DNA from: Delphinus delphis
Taxonomy: Eukaryota > Chordata > Mammalia > Artiodactyla > Delphinidae
DNA: 64,000 nucleotides
Assembly (NCBI RefSeq): GCF_949987515.2
Contig: NC_082696.1
Span: 33,584,431 to 33,648,430, forward strand
Reading direction: 5' to 3'
The notes under the pieces were generated by a model. The model made no database searches and was not told the origin of the DNA. It saw nothing but the letters and a program-made list of their open reading frames with translations. Below are positions 1 to 11,929 of the stretch, piece after piece. The translations under genes were made by a program, and so were the position numbers. How positions within the stretch are numbered: position 1 is the stretch's first letter; each line of letters begins with the position of its first letter.

Positions 1-492
1 CCAGACATCTCAGGACATTAGTGAGAAGTCCCAGGTTGCAGAGTCGTACATGAGTTCATCACCATTACGTAGAGAAATCTTTGAGGTTTTTTGTTTTGTT
101 TTGTTTTCTGTTCTGATCCTTCAGTTAACATGTCTTTTTGGTGAGAGGCCAGCCTAGGTTTCTAAGCAAAGAAAACGGGCCCAGTCTTAACCTCGACGAG
201 ATGGGACGTGTTAGGCCCCTCTACACATGGAGGTTTCTGGCAACTGTACCAAGGTTAACTGCTGTTCAATTTCGAAAACACAGAGGAAGAGAGGCAAAGA
301 ATTCAGCATTTGTGGACAGTGTATTACCCGTCTAACAATTATTATTTGGGGAACTCTCTCAAATTAGACAATCTTATTAATTTGGTTTTTCTCACCGGGA
401 CTGTAGAATTGTACTGATAATATAAACATCAGTATATATTCCTAAGGCAAAACCAAAAATTTCAAAACATTAAAAAAAAATCAAGGTATGTA
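1..492. other. Intronic sequence, nothing recognised
   Basis: No gene, RNA or named repeat is visible. There is a TTTTG-rich run near 88-110. The end of the stretch (468-492) is the left target-site duplication of the adjacent SINE. Confidence 0.6.
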
Positions 493-638
493 GGGACTTC
501 CCTGGCACCTCCAGTGGTTAAGACTCCACGCTTCCACTTCAGGGGGCATGGGTTCTAACCCAGGTTGGGGAACTATAAGATCCCACATGCTGAGCTGTGC
601 GGCCAAAAAAAAAGAAAAAAACAAAACTGACATATTTT
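493..638 (+). mobile_element. CHR-type tRNA-derived SINE, short old form
   Basis: The element starts with the tRNA-like head (GACTTCCCTGGCACC) and contains a degenerate internal pol III B box (GGGTTCTAACCC). It ends with GTGCGGCC followed by an A-rich tail from 605. It is flanked by an imperfect duplication of about 24 bp (468-492 and 639-662, both containing CATTAAAAAAAA then TCAAGRTATGTA), which fixes both ends. It lacks the long body of the 270-340 bp SINEs elsewhere in the window, so it belongs to the short, older class. Confidence 0.88.
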
Positions 639-870
639 CATTAAAAAAAATCAAGATATGTAAATGTTACATACCTATTGCCCTTACTTGGTTCCTACAA
701 GTAGGCCACATGGTAGAAAGAAAAAAATGTATAACGTAAATAGATCTATATTCATTTAATGCATTCTTATTCTCAGCCTTTCAATTTTTAATAGAAAAGA
801 ACTTTCATTTTTGAGCATCAGTATGTGCCAGAAATTATATATACATTTTATATACACACATATTATATAT

Positions 871-1075
871 ATATATCTATATATAAATTTTCTTAGCAGC
901 CCAGTATTCTTTATACATGAAGAGTTGAAGCTCAAGTTCTTGTTTTTTCTGTCAATAATTAAATGCCCATATATATCTATATATAAATTTTCTTAGCAGC
1001 CCAGTAAAGTATTCTTTATACATGAAGAGTTGAGGTTCAAGTTCTTGTTTTTTCTGTCAATAATTAAATGCCCAT
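871..1075. repeat. Tandem duplication, units of 100 and 105 bp
   Basis: Unit 1 spans 871-970 and unit 2 spans 971-1075. Both run from ATATATCTATATATAAATTT to TAATTAAATGCCCAT. They differ by a 5-bp insertion (AAAGT at about 1006-1010) and two substitutions (GAAGCTC against GAGGTTC). Each unit begins in an AT dinucleotide tract, which may have given the microhomology for duplication. The low divergence suggests a recent event. Confidence 0.95.
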
Positions 1076-1439
1076 TTAAGTGGTATGTGAAAGTCCTGGC
1101 TTTGGAGGAAATTCTCTTGTTCTTTGAATGGACAATACTTGGACGATACTCTTTTATCAACAAGCTCCTTCGAAAGCTATTTCCTGTGTTTTTCATTATT
1201 TCATTCCCTGTTTTTTCTCCTACCTTTCTCGCCCCATCTGCTTAGCTCAAACTGTGAAGTCCATTATCTCTTCAAATTTCAATTTTAGTTTGATGTCCTT
1301 GGGGCTTCATAGTGGCCTTCTCTTTTTTATTCTATATTCTCTTCTTGATCATTTTATCCTAGAGTTACCAGTACCATCAATAAACCCATTCATTACCCTA
1401 AATTTATAACTCCCGTCCTGACCTCTCTTCTGAGCCTGT
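1076..1439. other. Intronic sequence, nothing recognised
   Basis: T-rich on this strand, with no confident repeat or coding signal. Confidence 0.5.
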
Positions 1440-1895
1440 TAAAACCAGAGTTGGACAGTAGTTAAAGTGGTAAAAACAGATTTTATTCAGGAACTATTGC
1501 AACAGGGAAATAGAGACCTTAGTATATAACAGGGCTTCATTTGAATACAGCATGGACAAGTGGGGATTCACAGCCAAGGAGTAGGGTGGGTGTCAGTGGG
1601 TGGAAAATTACTAAGAGGAAACATCAGGAGTAAGGAGGGGATTCTGGTTGAACCTCCTTGGCAGGATTCTTGCTGAAGGCAGGCCAGGGTGATGAGATAT
1701 CATGAGGGGAAATGGTGGAAGATGAGGAATTTGATCTGATATTGAGGTCAATCAGATTTCCAGGGTGGGTGCAGGATTTTTGCTAAGATGGGGCTATGCA
1801 GGTCTGGCAAACATGGGGCCTAGTCAAGAAAAGGGCTCAGAGGAGCCTGTATAAAGTTTGGTGAAGGAGATGTCTCTGTCTAGCTCCAGGACCTT
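1440..1895 (-). mobile_element. Possible old LTR (ERV) fragment
   Basis: The block is richer in G and A than its surroundings. Read on the minus strand it has an AATAAA-type signal near 1483-1490 followed by about 45 bases of U5-like sequence. This is the layout of an LTR 3' end. The text resembles old mammalian LTR sequence, but I cannot name a family. No target-site duplication was found, so the ends are approximate. Confidence 0.35.
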
Positions 1896-2114
1896 CCTTT
1901 CACTCATTCCATGTCTCCATTTGGTTATTTCCTAGTCATAATAAATTGAAATAGTCGAATTCCTGTACAAATCTGTGTTTTCTTCTTCCAGCCCTCCCTG
2001 CCAGCCTTGACTCAGTGGTTACTATCAGAAACCTGGAAGTCAGTCTTAATCTCTCCCTCTCCCTTGTGCCTTGCCTTCAAGCATTAAGCGCTATTTAGTC
2101 TATTATCAGATCTT

Positions 2115-2461
2115 TCTTCTTTCTTTCTTTCTTTTTTTTTTTTTGGCTGTATTGAGTCTTCCTTGCTGTGCACTAGCTTTCTCTAGTTGCGACGAGCAGG
2201 CTTCTCATTGGGTGGCTTCTCTTGTTGCAGAACATGGGCTCTAGGCGTGCGGGCTCAGTAGTTGTGGCACGTGGGCTCAGTAGTTGTGGCGCACGGGCTC
2301 TAGGCACACGGGCTTCAGTAGTTGTGGCACACAGGCTCAGTAGTTGTGGCACACGGGCTTAGTTGCTCCGCAGCATGTGGGAGCTTCCCGGACCAGGGAT
2401 CAAACCGTGTCTCCTGCCTTGGCAGGCAGATTCTTAACCACTGTGCTGCCAGGGAAGTCCC
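2115..2461 (-). mobile_element. CHR-type SINE, long form
   Basis: The tRNA-like head is at the right end (GGGACTTCCCTGGCAGC on the minus strand) and the poly-A tail is the T-rich run at 2115-2144. The duplication CAGATCTT flanks it at 2107-2114 and 2462-2469. The body carries four CAGTAGTTGTGGC modules (about 2250-2365), where other long copies in this window have three, so it has an internal expansion. Confidence 0.92.
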
Positions 2462-2603
2462 CAGATCTTACTACTTTATTACATTTACCCCATCCTCACC
2501 ATTTTAATCTATGCCACGGAGACTACTATATTTGCTCCCTAATTTATTTAGAGTTCCCTCAAATCCATTCTTCATGGAGTATGTTATCTTGAAATTGTAA
2601 TTA

Positions 2604-2778
2604 TGATCCTTTTACTTTTCTTTTTCCCTCCTCCTCTCCTCCTCCCCTTTTCCTCCCTTCCCTTCTCCTTTACCTATGTATGTACTCTGTCTACTCTGCC
2701 CTTATCTCCTCCTTCCTTTCTTCTTTTCCAATCTTCCTCACTCCTCTCTTACCTTGTCATCTCTCCCTTCTACAGGTA
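2604..2778. repeat. Pyrimidine-rich tract
   Basis: About 170 bases are dominated by C and T (TCCTCCTCTCCTCCTCCCC and similar) and end at TTCTACAG followed by GTACCT. It is low-complexity sequence. The end looks like a splice acceptor next to a weak donor, but no exon follows. Confidence 0.75.
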
Positions 2779-4859
2779 CCTGGCGAATGGAATGATTAAA
2801 GACTTCTGTGTTTAACTCAACTGTGGTACTTATCCATGACTTAGACTGAGCTTATTAAAATAAAGTATAAATTATCTTGTTATTATTTTTTTTAGAATGA
2901 CCAGAATGTTTTTCTCTGCCACCATTTTAAAGAAGTTAATCTATTTGTTTCTCGTATTTATTTCTTTGTGAAATGTAGCCTCTCTTGCTATGTTATAATG
3001 TTTTTATAACTTGATTTGCCAGATTTATTTTAAAATTGCAACCAACTTATAAAGTTTTGAGCTTTACAATTCTGCTAAAAATACACATTTGTGTGCTATT
3101 CACCAGTGCTATCAGAATTTGAATTGCTTTTACAATAAATCTTGATTTTTCTTCTCAATTAGTCATTAAGGCTCCTGATCACTTGTTACTTCACAGATAC
3201 TGTATTAATGTACTGGCTATACTAATTAGAGCCATGGAAACGCATGAATTAGCACTCTCGGTTAACCCTTTGTATGCCTGTGACTGTCCTCAGTTATTCT
3301 ACTCAGGACATAGTGGAGACTGCCCTACCATTTTGGTACAACTTTAGTTTGAATATATTTTTTTGCCGTGTATGTATGAAGACATACTTTTATTCCTTGG
3401 AATCTCATCACTGCATAGGAGAAATGACATAGGTGGTTGTTAGGGGACAAGAACCTGGGGTTAGAAACAAGTAGGTATATTTTATGGGCACTGGTGGCTC
3501 AGTTTTCTACAAGGGAGAGGCTTATGGGTGGCCATGGGTTGTGGGCATGTTATGAAGGGCTTGTTATGAAGCTGCATTTGATAGCAAGCAAATTTTTATT
3601 TACTTGGAATGTAGTTTAATTGAGGTGATTTGGGGGGCCTGAGAAAAGGAGGGGGTAGGAGGTTAGACTTTATATTTCTCGTACACTCTGGTCCCACCAA
3701 TGTTGAAGGAAATAAAGAGATAAATGACAGAGATAATAAAGTAATGGAAGAGAGAGTTACAAAAGGGGGTAGACAGTGTACAGAAAAGTGAGGTGACTAT
3801 GGCAGTAAGGCTAGAAGCATTTTATCTGGCAGGGAAGAAAGAATTCAGTGAGGAAAATCTACCTGCTTCATTTATTTAGGGTTCCAGAACTAACCTTTGC
3901 ATATTTAAACTTTTTACAAATCTGCATCTCTATTCAGAATTGTAACTAGCATAATAGTATTATAAAGTATATTGAGGACATGTCCACTGGTATCCATATT
4001 TGTCTTTTTTGATATTTATTCAAATATCTTTTTAGTACCTGAGATTTGACTTTTGATGATTCCTTGGTTGGTCTGGATTTGGAAGTCTGAGGACTCTGAA
4101 GGGTTAGTTATGCTTGTTTTTTACATGTGAGTAGCTACTGAGTGTTAGTGGTGGCTGTGGTTTCTTCTGAACTGTTTCTCAGCTTTCTTTTCTGCTGGCT
4201 TCTCTTTGGGATGATGGTACAGACCATTTGTGCTTTCTTATCCTTTTCTTTTTACTGTAATAGTGAATAACACTAGCTGCCTGGCTTTCATGTGTAACCA
4301 CCCTCTACATGTCTGCTTAAATTACTAATCTGTGATTACCTTTTAGGAAGGCAATATTAGTGAATCTGTCTTGTTGATTTTTTTTTTTTGGAACCGATTG
4401 GGTTATACATTTATTATTTTGCCTTTCTTTATGGAAGACAGTTTTGTCTGACTCCCAGGCTAACATAGATTAGTGCTCTTCTGGGTTGTCTAGAGGAGAA
4501 AGATAAGTGCCTTAATATAGGGAGGCCAGGTCTGGCCTTAGGAAGAGGAGCTTTGAGTGTGAACTCTGGTCCTCACAAGCAAGAAAACAAGTGCTTTTAA
4601 TCAATTGACTTAATTTTCTAATCTTTGGTTTTCTTATTCATAAAAGAGAACTTCAGAACACCTAGGCCAGGCTGACCTAGCTCAATCATATGTTCTCCCT
4701 GCACTGCCTGAAGTTTTCATTTCACATTTTCATATTTTCTGAAATAGCACCACTTAAGGGCTAATGTGGATGATTAAGTCTACTTAAAAAAACATCAAAT
4801 GCTTTTCAGGGGTTTAAGTGGCTACCCAAAGTTCCTATTGTAGGTAGGATGTGAATAAA
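2779..4859. other. Intronic sequence, nothing recognised
   Basis: About 2 kb of AT-rich intron with no confident repeat, RNA gene or coding exon. A T11 run lies near 4379-4389. Confidence 0.5.
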
Positions 4860-5555
4860 CTGTTTATAGAAAAAGAAATACAAACTTTTAAATAGATGAA
4901 AAGATGCTCAATTACCCTCATAATAAAGAAATGCAAATTAAAATTATAGAGAAATGCTATTTTTTTCACCTCTCAGATTGACAGATGTCCAGAAATTGGA
5001 TAATGCTCTGTTAGCAGAGGATTTGGAAACAGGCATTCTCTTACATGTTGTTGTTTGGTGTGTAAGTTGGAACACACACCATAGAGGATAATTTAGCAAT
5101 GCCCATCAAATACAGACGGGTATATCCAATAACACCTCCCCTGGGAATTTATTAAAAATATCTATGTACAAGATGTTCATTGCAGTATGTTTTTAATAAC
5201 GAAAGATTGAAAGCAACTAAATGCCTACCAATAGGGAACTACTTAAATCAATTTGTCCATTTATACAGTGGAATACTCCCCAGCTGTTGAAAAACGAATG
5301 AGGCAGTCCTTTATATACGGATATGGAAAGGTCTTCAAGACATTTCATTAAAGATAAAAAAAAATTTTTAAGGATACCCAACAACATGTATAATTTGCTG
5401 GCTTTTCTATTAAATAAGGGAGAAAATAAAGTGTATTCCCATTTGCTTGCATACACACATACATGCGTATAAAAAACAACTTAGCAAGAATCTAGAAGAT
5501 AAATGGATGCAGTTACCTGTGGAAGGGGAAATTTTCACTATATTCTTTTAAATTA
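4860..5555 (+). mobile_element. Old L1 fragment (ORF2 end and 3' UTR)
   Basis: Degraded L1 phrases appear in order. They include AAAAGATGCTCAATTACCC, a counterpart of TGCAAATTAAAA, GGGTATATCCAATAACACC, a form of ACAGTGGAATACTCC (near 5266-5281), and a 3' UTR with a CATTTGCTTGCATACAC motif. The reading frame is destroyed. Divergence is far greater than in the young L1 copies at 23.9 and 53.8 kb, so this is an ancient placental L1. Confidence 0.8.
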
Positions 5556-5599
5556 AAAAAAAATGAAACATGCAAATATATTATCTATTTTAAATTTAA

Positions 5600-5931
5600 T
5601 TTTTTTAATTAATTAATTTTTGGCTGAGTTGAGTCTTTGTTGCTGCGCGCAGGCTTTCTCTAGTTGAGGCCAGCAGGGGCTATTCTTCGTTGCGGTGCGT
5701 GGGCTTATTGTTGCGGTGGCTTCTCGTTGCGAAGCACGGGCTCTAGGCGTGCGGGCTTCAGTAGTTGTGGCCCACGTGCTCAGTAGTTGTGGCTTGCAGC
5801 CTCCAGAGCGTAGGCTCAGTAGTTGTGGCGCACGGGCTTAGTTGCTCCACGGGCGTATGGGACAAGGGCTTGAACCCGGGTCCCCTGCATTGGCAGGCAG
5901 ATTCCTAACCGCTGCACCAACAAGGAAGCCC
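5600..5931 (-). mobile_element. CHR-type SINE, long form
   Basis: The minus-strand head lies at about 5915-5931 (GGGCTTCCTTGTTGG), and the tail is the T/A-rich run at 5600-5620. The body contains the ACTACTGAGCC and CTAGAGCCCGTGC modules of the long subfamily. The flanks share a TTTAATTT-type duplication, but it lies in AT-rich sequence and is weak, so the ends are good to within about 10 bp. Confidence 0.9.
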
Positions 5932-7194
5932 TTAGATTTAATTTAAAAAAACAATACTTTAGTATGAAATAATTTAATTACATTGTTTCCTTCTTAACAC
6001 TTACTTGAAATGAGTTGCCCTGAGGTGAGGGAAAAGTTTTGATTAGGAAGGAAGGAGGAATGTGGCAATTGCCTAGCATTCAGTCCTCAGGTGAGGCAGG
6101 AGACCCCCCCCCATTCCCTACAATGGGGGACATCTTGCAGCCCCTGGGAGATCTCAAAATTAGGTAGTAGGAGCTTTGCAAGAAAATGGAGGTAAAAGGA
6201 TGCCAAAGGCTAGTTTAAATTACTTTGAAATTTTGCTTACAGCCAGCTAACTCCAAGCAAAGCAAAAGGTAGGATGGGGACATTCTTCTTCCTTATCCCT
6301 CTCCTGCTTCTTGTGTGAATCAGAATTTAAATCAGATTCAGAACCAAGTTTTAAAGCAAAGCTTTGAATTAGCACATGGTTGAGGTATATTACAGGCCAA
6401 ATATATTTAATTATCTACTCTGGGAACCTTAAGGTGTAGAAGTCTGGTTGCAATGAGTTTTCACTTTCAACAAGCTAATTCTCAAACATTTGGAAGACTA
6501 ATTAGGAACAGCATGTAATCATTTGCAGGGCCCTAGACCCTGTCATCCATTGTAGACTTTACTCTTTGGTGTTTGGCCTTTTTTTCCCCATACTTTCTCT
6601 TTACCCTAAAGCATAGATTTTAGAATCCTGAAATCATACTAGAAATCATGAAGATAATACGTTAAAGGAGATTCTGTTATTGTAAACCTACTATAATTCT
6701 TTCACAGTTGAATTAACCCTACGTACTAAGGCTGATTGTTTCAAATTATATCAGTGTGAACAGTTTTTCATAATTATTCTTTTATTAAAAAATATATTGT
6801 ACACTTGCCATGGGCAGAATTCATTTATGGCTGTGTGAATTCACTGGTGAATCGGACAGAGTTTTGGTGCCATTTAATTTGTAGTTTTATAGAAAAAGAT
6901 GTTTATCTACTTTGTTCCTTCATAACCACCTCCCCATGCCCTTTGGTAATTTAATTGTAAAATATTATGAAGTAGGAGTAGAGGTGAAAGATGCATATTT
7001 GCTCAGCTGCTGTTTCTCTTTTAAGTAGTCAATTCACGTTTAGTAAAGAACTTTGTCACCATTTATTGGACTTGATCTGTTAAGAAATGTTTCTCATTTT
7101 TAAAATGAGAATTAAAATTAAAAGTAATTCCTTGATTGCTGCTAAGAACTTTGTAAGCAAATCTTGGTGTGCTCCTTGTATTATAAATATATCA
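5932..7194. other. Intronic sequence, nothing recognised
   Basis: No confident repeat or gene. A C10 run lies near 6103-6112. Confidence 0.5.
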
Positions 7195-7405
7195 TTGTGT
7201 AATGGAAAGAACATAAGATTTGGAGATCTGATTGGAATACTGACCCATAACTTCCTAATTATATGGTCGTATTTAAGTATTTGTCTTTGAACTTTAGTTT
7301 CAGTGGGGAAGCAAAAGCTACCTCCCAGAGTTGATGAGGAGATTGGAGGTGTTTATTATATGCCTGGCATAGAGCAGGAGCTCTATAAATGCTAGCCATT
7401 ATTTG
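7195..7405 (+). repeat. MIR SINE relic
   Basis: This is a degraded mammalian-wide interspersed repeat. It keeps the order of an AGATTTGG 'something then visit' head region, a CTTCCTAATTATATGG segment, a TTTAGTTTC segment, and the end ATGCCTGGCATAGAGCAGGAG with CTATAAATG. Ends are approximate. Confidence 0.65.
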
Positions 7406-8392
7406 ATAATTAGTTCAAAAGCAGCTAGCTGATCACTTAGAGCTTAAGAGGTGGTACTTGTATTTGGTAACATGTTCACATTTCAGCTTTAGAGCCTTAT
7501 CTCCCTTCTCTTTAGGCTTTTCTCAGCCTAACTTGGCACCAGGGGCAGCCCTTGTTGGCTATTTATATCTCTTTGTAAGTTGATAATGCATTGCATCGGA
7601 GGTGGGGCTACAGCTCTTTGATTTGATCCCCAAATCAAAGGAGGTAAGATAAAGGCAGATGGAGAGAGCTAGAAGTAGATAGTTGGACAGAGGTAGAGGG
7701 ATGAAGGCTGACTGGTTCTCTCTTCTCTATTCCCTGCCTGCGGCAAGCAGCCAGCTGTTTCCTTAATTCAAACTTCTCTGGGCCCCAGCAGTGATAAAGC
7801 ACATTCTTCTTAGAGAAATCCCTTCTGGCAATTGCCATTTCAAAGAAGAAACTTAGAGTAGAAGAATCATTTTGATTTAGAGTGTTAATGTGTGTGTTAA
7901 GAGTAGATAGAGTGAAGAGCCAGGGATTGGCAGCCATTTAAAGGTGGCATGCCAAATCTTCATTTATTCCTTCACTCCTAAGCAGAGGTGGAAATGTCAG
8001 TGGGGGTCACTCAGAGACAAGCCTCTCTTTTGAATCCCCTGTGCTGTCAAGTGGTTTATACAGTGAATCAGCTTCAACATACACATTCCATTGAACCCAG
8101 TACTTCTAGGAATAGCGACGCCTTCTGGCCAGTGGTAGGAAATGTCTGTTTTATCAATAAGTTCCACTCGTTCACTCTCCTCAGGGCCCTTGGGCTATAT
8201 CCCTATGGCACCACCCAACAGGAAACAGCACTGCCTTACTGTTGCTTTTGGGTGTGCCTTCATAATTTCTCCACTCGCCTCATTTAATTTTATCTCATTC
8301 AATTTGTTTCTAGCAAGAACTTCTTTATCTCCATTCTTTTCTCTCTTCCACATTTGGCCAGCTAAATTTTAGGAGAATCTTTCACAAAAGCA
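7406..8392. other. Intronic sequence, nothing recognised
   Basis: No confident element. Two open frames of about 100 codons lie on opposite strands here (7635-7937 and 7988-8287). Neither resembles a known protein or has splice support. Confidence 0.5.
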
Positions 8393-8630
8393 ATATAGCA
8401 TTAAAGGTTAAGGCTGTAGAGTGTGACTGCCTGGGTTTTTAATTCCTCTTCCTACCTGGTGGTCTTGGGCAAGTTAGCTTGTACTCTGTGTCTTTGCTTT
8501 CTATAAAATGGGGAAAATAATACCTACCTTACAGGGTTGTTTTGAGGCTAAAATAAAATGATGCATGTAAAGTTCTCAGCATGTCATTTTTTGCAGAAAG
8601 TTACCCACTGATAGTTAGCTTTTATTATTT
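8393..8630 (+). repeat. MIR SINE
   Basis: Good MIR landmarks in order: GTGACTGCCTGGG, CTTGGGCAAGTTA, TAAAATGGGGAAAATAATACC, TACAGGGTTG, then GATGCATGTAAAG and a trailing end. It is an ancient tRNA-derived SINE present across mammals. Confidence 0.85.
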
Positions 8631-10118
8631 AGCTGCCACTGTGCCCTTTCATTTATGTGCCATAAATAATTTCAATTGATGAAATTAGTGTCAGTATATA
8701 CTCAAAGCATGGAAGAGAAAAGGTGATTTAGAGAAAGTAGCTTTGCAACAATTTCTAAAGTGAGCAAAACTGTCAAAAGTTGTCTTCAGAAACTTTATGT
8801 ATCTCCAAATATGCCTCCTCCACAAATTTTCGAATTTCCTTTTCTTTAAGCTCCAGCAGGTGAGATAGATATATTTTGAAAGATTCCTTCTTCAGTTGGA
8901 TTATTTTACCATTTTAATTGCTAGTATTACTACTTTATTATTTTCTGTCATTTTCTAATTTAAATGCAGAATTTCAAAACTATACTTTAAAACTGGATTT
9001 AAACTGCCTACCAATCTTTAGGGGGCTATGCTGGGAAAGTAAGCATTGTTTTAAATGATTTGGAAAAATGTTGGTTGAGACCTTAAAGAGTAACTTACAA
9101 ATGATTTTTTTGTATATCGCCTAGGAGGTTATTCTTTGTTACTCTACCTGTGACTCTCCAAAACTTGTAAGAAGTCTAATTCTTGCCTTTTATGTTGTCT
9201 TATTTTTTATCTTTTTCATTTTGGCAAACCAATTAGTTGGCTTCTCTTCTTAAACTACATTCAGTCCTAATGCCAAAATGTTTATTTCTGGTTATGTGAG
9301 AGCTTGATTGCATGACTAGAAAGGCAGGTTGTTTACAGTCTAATTTCTCAGTACTGGCGTTTCTGACAATTTTTGTCCAGCTTCACATATTGGCCAAGGT
9401 GTGACAATACAAAAGGGGTTTACTTCACAAATAGTCACGATTGCTCTCCTGCCCTTGATCCATCAACTCTTTGTGACTTGTACCTTGAGAATAGTCTCTA
9501 ATCATTGTTTGGGTCAGCATTTCTCTTTCAAGTAACAGATAAGGAACTGCTTTAAAATCACCCACTAGAGAGATAGAAAGCTATCATTTTCTTCTACTTT
9601 CATCAGCTGACCCAGGCTGTTCTGTATGACTCTTGGTCTTTGCCCAGCCTCTTCCTGGGTGCTATAGTAAATTCATACCTAAGCCATTGGATAGTTATGT
9701 TGAAATCATTTCTACATCAAGAAAATAAATTTAATTATCATTATTGGTGATAAATGTACATTATGCCTTCAGTCAAATTATTTCACCGTCAAAAGTCCAG
9801 CTGCTTTTTAGGAGAAGCTATTTAATTACACATTTGTAGGACACAGAATATTAGACCCGGTCATAATGGCTATTGCAAGCCAAGCTTTTGGAATTTTTAA
9901 ACTTTGGAATTGTTTTAAACAACTGTGGAATCTATTTGGGAGAATTTCAACCATAGGCATTTAAAAATTTTTTATAATAATGACACATGAGGTTTATACA
10001 TGAGGAATATTTAAATTCCTTCCTTGAAGTGAAATAATTCTATTTATTCAAGTTTATCTTGGAATAGACCAGCATAAGAGAGATTCTAGTACTTTGAATT
10101 TGATTTTTTTTAAATAAA
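8631..10118. other. Intronic sequence, nothing recognised
   Basis: About 1.5 kb of AT-rich intron in which I see no recognisable repeat, RNA or exon. Confidence 0.5.
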
Positions 10119-10236
10119 TTTTTTTAAACTTGTATTTTATTTTTTTAACATCTTTATTGGAGTATAATTGCTTTACAATGGTGTGTTAGTTTCTGCTTTA
10201 TAACAAAGTGAATCAGCTATACGTATACATATATAA
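10119..10236 (-). mobile_element. L1 3' end, severely 5'-truncated
   Basis: The sequence from AACATCTTTATTGGAGTATA to CAGCTATACGTATACATATA is the antisense of the cetartiodactyl L1 3' UTR end, with the poly-A tail at the left. The same text occurs at 26886-27078. Flanking AAATAAATT (about 10110-10118 and 10238-10245) may be the target-site duplication, but it is AT-rich and short. Confidence 0.8.
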
Positions 10237-10254
10237 AAATAAATTAGATAACGT

Positions 10255-10465
10255 TTACTGAGCTTTTGAAGGGTCAGTCATACTCCACGTGCACAATCTC
10301 ATTTAATACTTCGATGTATATATTTATATGGTAAGTTCTATGCCTGACTCATATAGCAAGTAAATTAACTGAGATTTCAGGAGGTGAAGCAGTTTGGTCA
10401 AGGTCACATAGCTATTAAGTGGTAAATCTACCCTACTGTAGCTGACAGTGCTCTACTGCCCTCTG
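10255..10465 (-). repeat. MIR SINE relic
   Basis: In antisense order it shows AATCTCATTTAATACTT, a TCAAGGTCACATAGCTATTAAGTGG-like segment (near 10395-10425) and CTCTACTGCCCTCTG at the head. These are standard MIR reverse-complement landmarks. Confidence 0.75.
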
Positions 10466-11057
10466 TATTGTACATGTCTCCAAAAAAAGGTGGAAGGGAG
10501 GTTCAGAAGTATCTCCTTACTCTTTAGTACGAGTAGTTTTGAAACTAAGTAAAACACCTTATTGGCAAAGCCCCGTATGCCTTCTTGTCTATCCTGGCTG
10601 GTTTGCTCAGGAGAAGAAGCCACATCCTGTAATTGTGCTCAGAGACTGTGGGTTTTAGTATATCTACCTGTCTCCTCAGAGAGGTGGTGAAGATAATATT
10701 ATCACTTAATATAATATTGTCGCTTCAATTCATCTGGGCTGTTTTGTAGGCTAGTTTGTCATCCTTCTGAAGGAGTGATTTTACCTGTGTGGTTCCTAGA
10801 CTGTTGTCTAAATGGATTAAAAAATAGGTGTGTCAGCCGCTACTTGCTAATGATAGTTGGGATCAAAGTCTCCAGGATTGCCTGGGAGATCTCTGACTTG
10901 GGTTGTGGGTGGCTCTGTATGGAACTTCTCAAAAGAAAGTTGTCCTTCTGTCTTCTCTATTATGGCTTATGGATCGTGTTCCTGTGACTATCTGCTCTGC
11001 TCTCGGGCCTTCCTCATTATCTATTCAAAAGAGGGTGAAAGTTTCTTAGAAATTTCT
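10466..11057. other. Intronic sequence, nothing recognised
   Basis: No confident element. It contains two overlapping open frames of 70-80 codons in different frames, with no protein resemblance. Confidence 0.5.
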
Positions 11058-11335
11058 AAAAAAAAAAAATTAGAAAATGCTATGGAAATTGAATAATTAA
11101 AGAATAAGAGATAAAATACTTAAATACTTAAAAGATAAAATATTTAAAATATTAAACTCAGAATAAAATAAAATTACAAAATCAGCTAAATGAATACTTT
11201 AAGGAAAGTATCAAGGAAAGAAAATTTAAAGTAACAAGATAAATACTAAATAAAAGTTTATAGCAAAAATATAAAAGTTAAATTGAATAAACTACATTGA
11301 TATGTATGTGTGTGTGAGTGTGTGTGTATCTGTGA
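11058..11335. repeat. AT-rich low-complexity tract with a TG repeat
   Basis: About 230 bases are made of short A/T words (AAATACTTAAAAGATAAAAT and similar). They end in an interrupted TG/TATG microsatellite at about 11300-11333. Confidence 0.8.
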
Positions 11336-11860
11336 AACACAACATACCTATATGCTAGAGGTAACATTGGTTTAGACTAATCTCATGTTTCATGCTTTTG
11401 GTCAAATGACACAACTGAGCCCTTTGTGAGAATATTAGTTCAACTTTGGAAATCTTGAATTGATGACCCACCTTAAATAGTTTCATTTTGGGAGGAAAAT
11501 AGGAACATAGGCATATTTTTGTAGGGTTCAGATGAGAGCTGATAATCTTATGGTTTGTAATGGATAGGTTCTACAATTTTATATAAAGCATGTTAAATTG
11601 CTACATAGCCATAGTTCTACAAAAGCAGTAACTCGCGTTTGTTTAGCAGTTTGTCTCTAAGAACTGCTCTCAATTACATTATTGCATTCTCAAATGCACC
11701 AAAGGCACACTTTGATTTTATATATTACAGTAATAATTCCTAAAAAGTTTAGTTTATGTCAGCAGCTTTTTTCTCCCTTTGAAACTGAATCCTATTTAAA
11801 ATATAGCAGGATATGCATACAATAATATGTTATCACAATTTACCTGTTATGTAAGTGACG

Positions 11861-11891
11861 ATTTTTGAATTTCTGTGGGAAATTCAAAAAT
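11861..11891. repeat. Perfect 13-bp inverted repeat
   Basis: Arm 1 (ATTTTTGAATTTC, 11861-11873) and arm 2 (GAAATTCAAAAAT, 11879-11891) are exact reverse complements around the loop TGTGG. A second copy of arm 1 with flanking bases recurs at 11902-11917. The palindrome lies just upstream of a SINE inserted at 11930. Confidence 0.95.
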
Positions 11892-11929
11892 TTTTCAGTG
11901 GGATTTTTGAATTTCTGTTTGAGGTTTTT

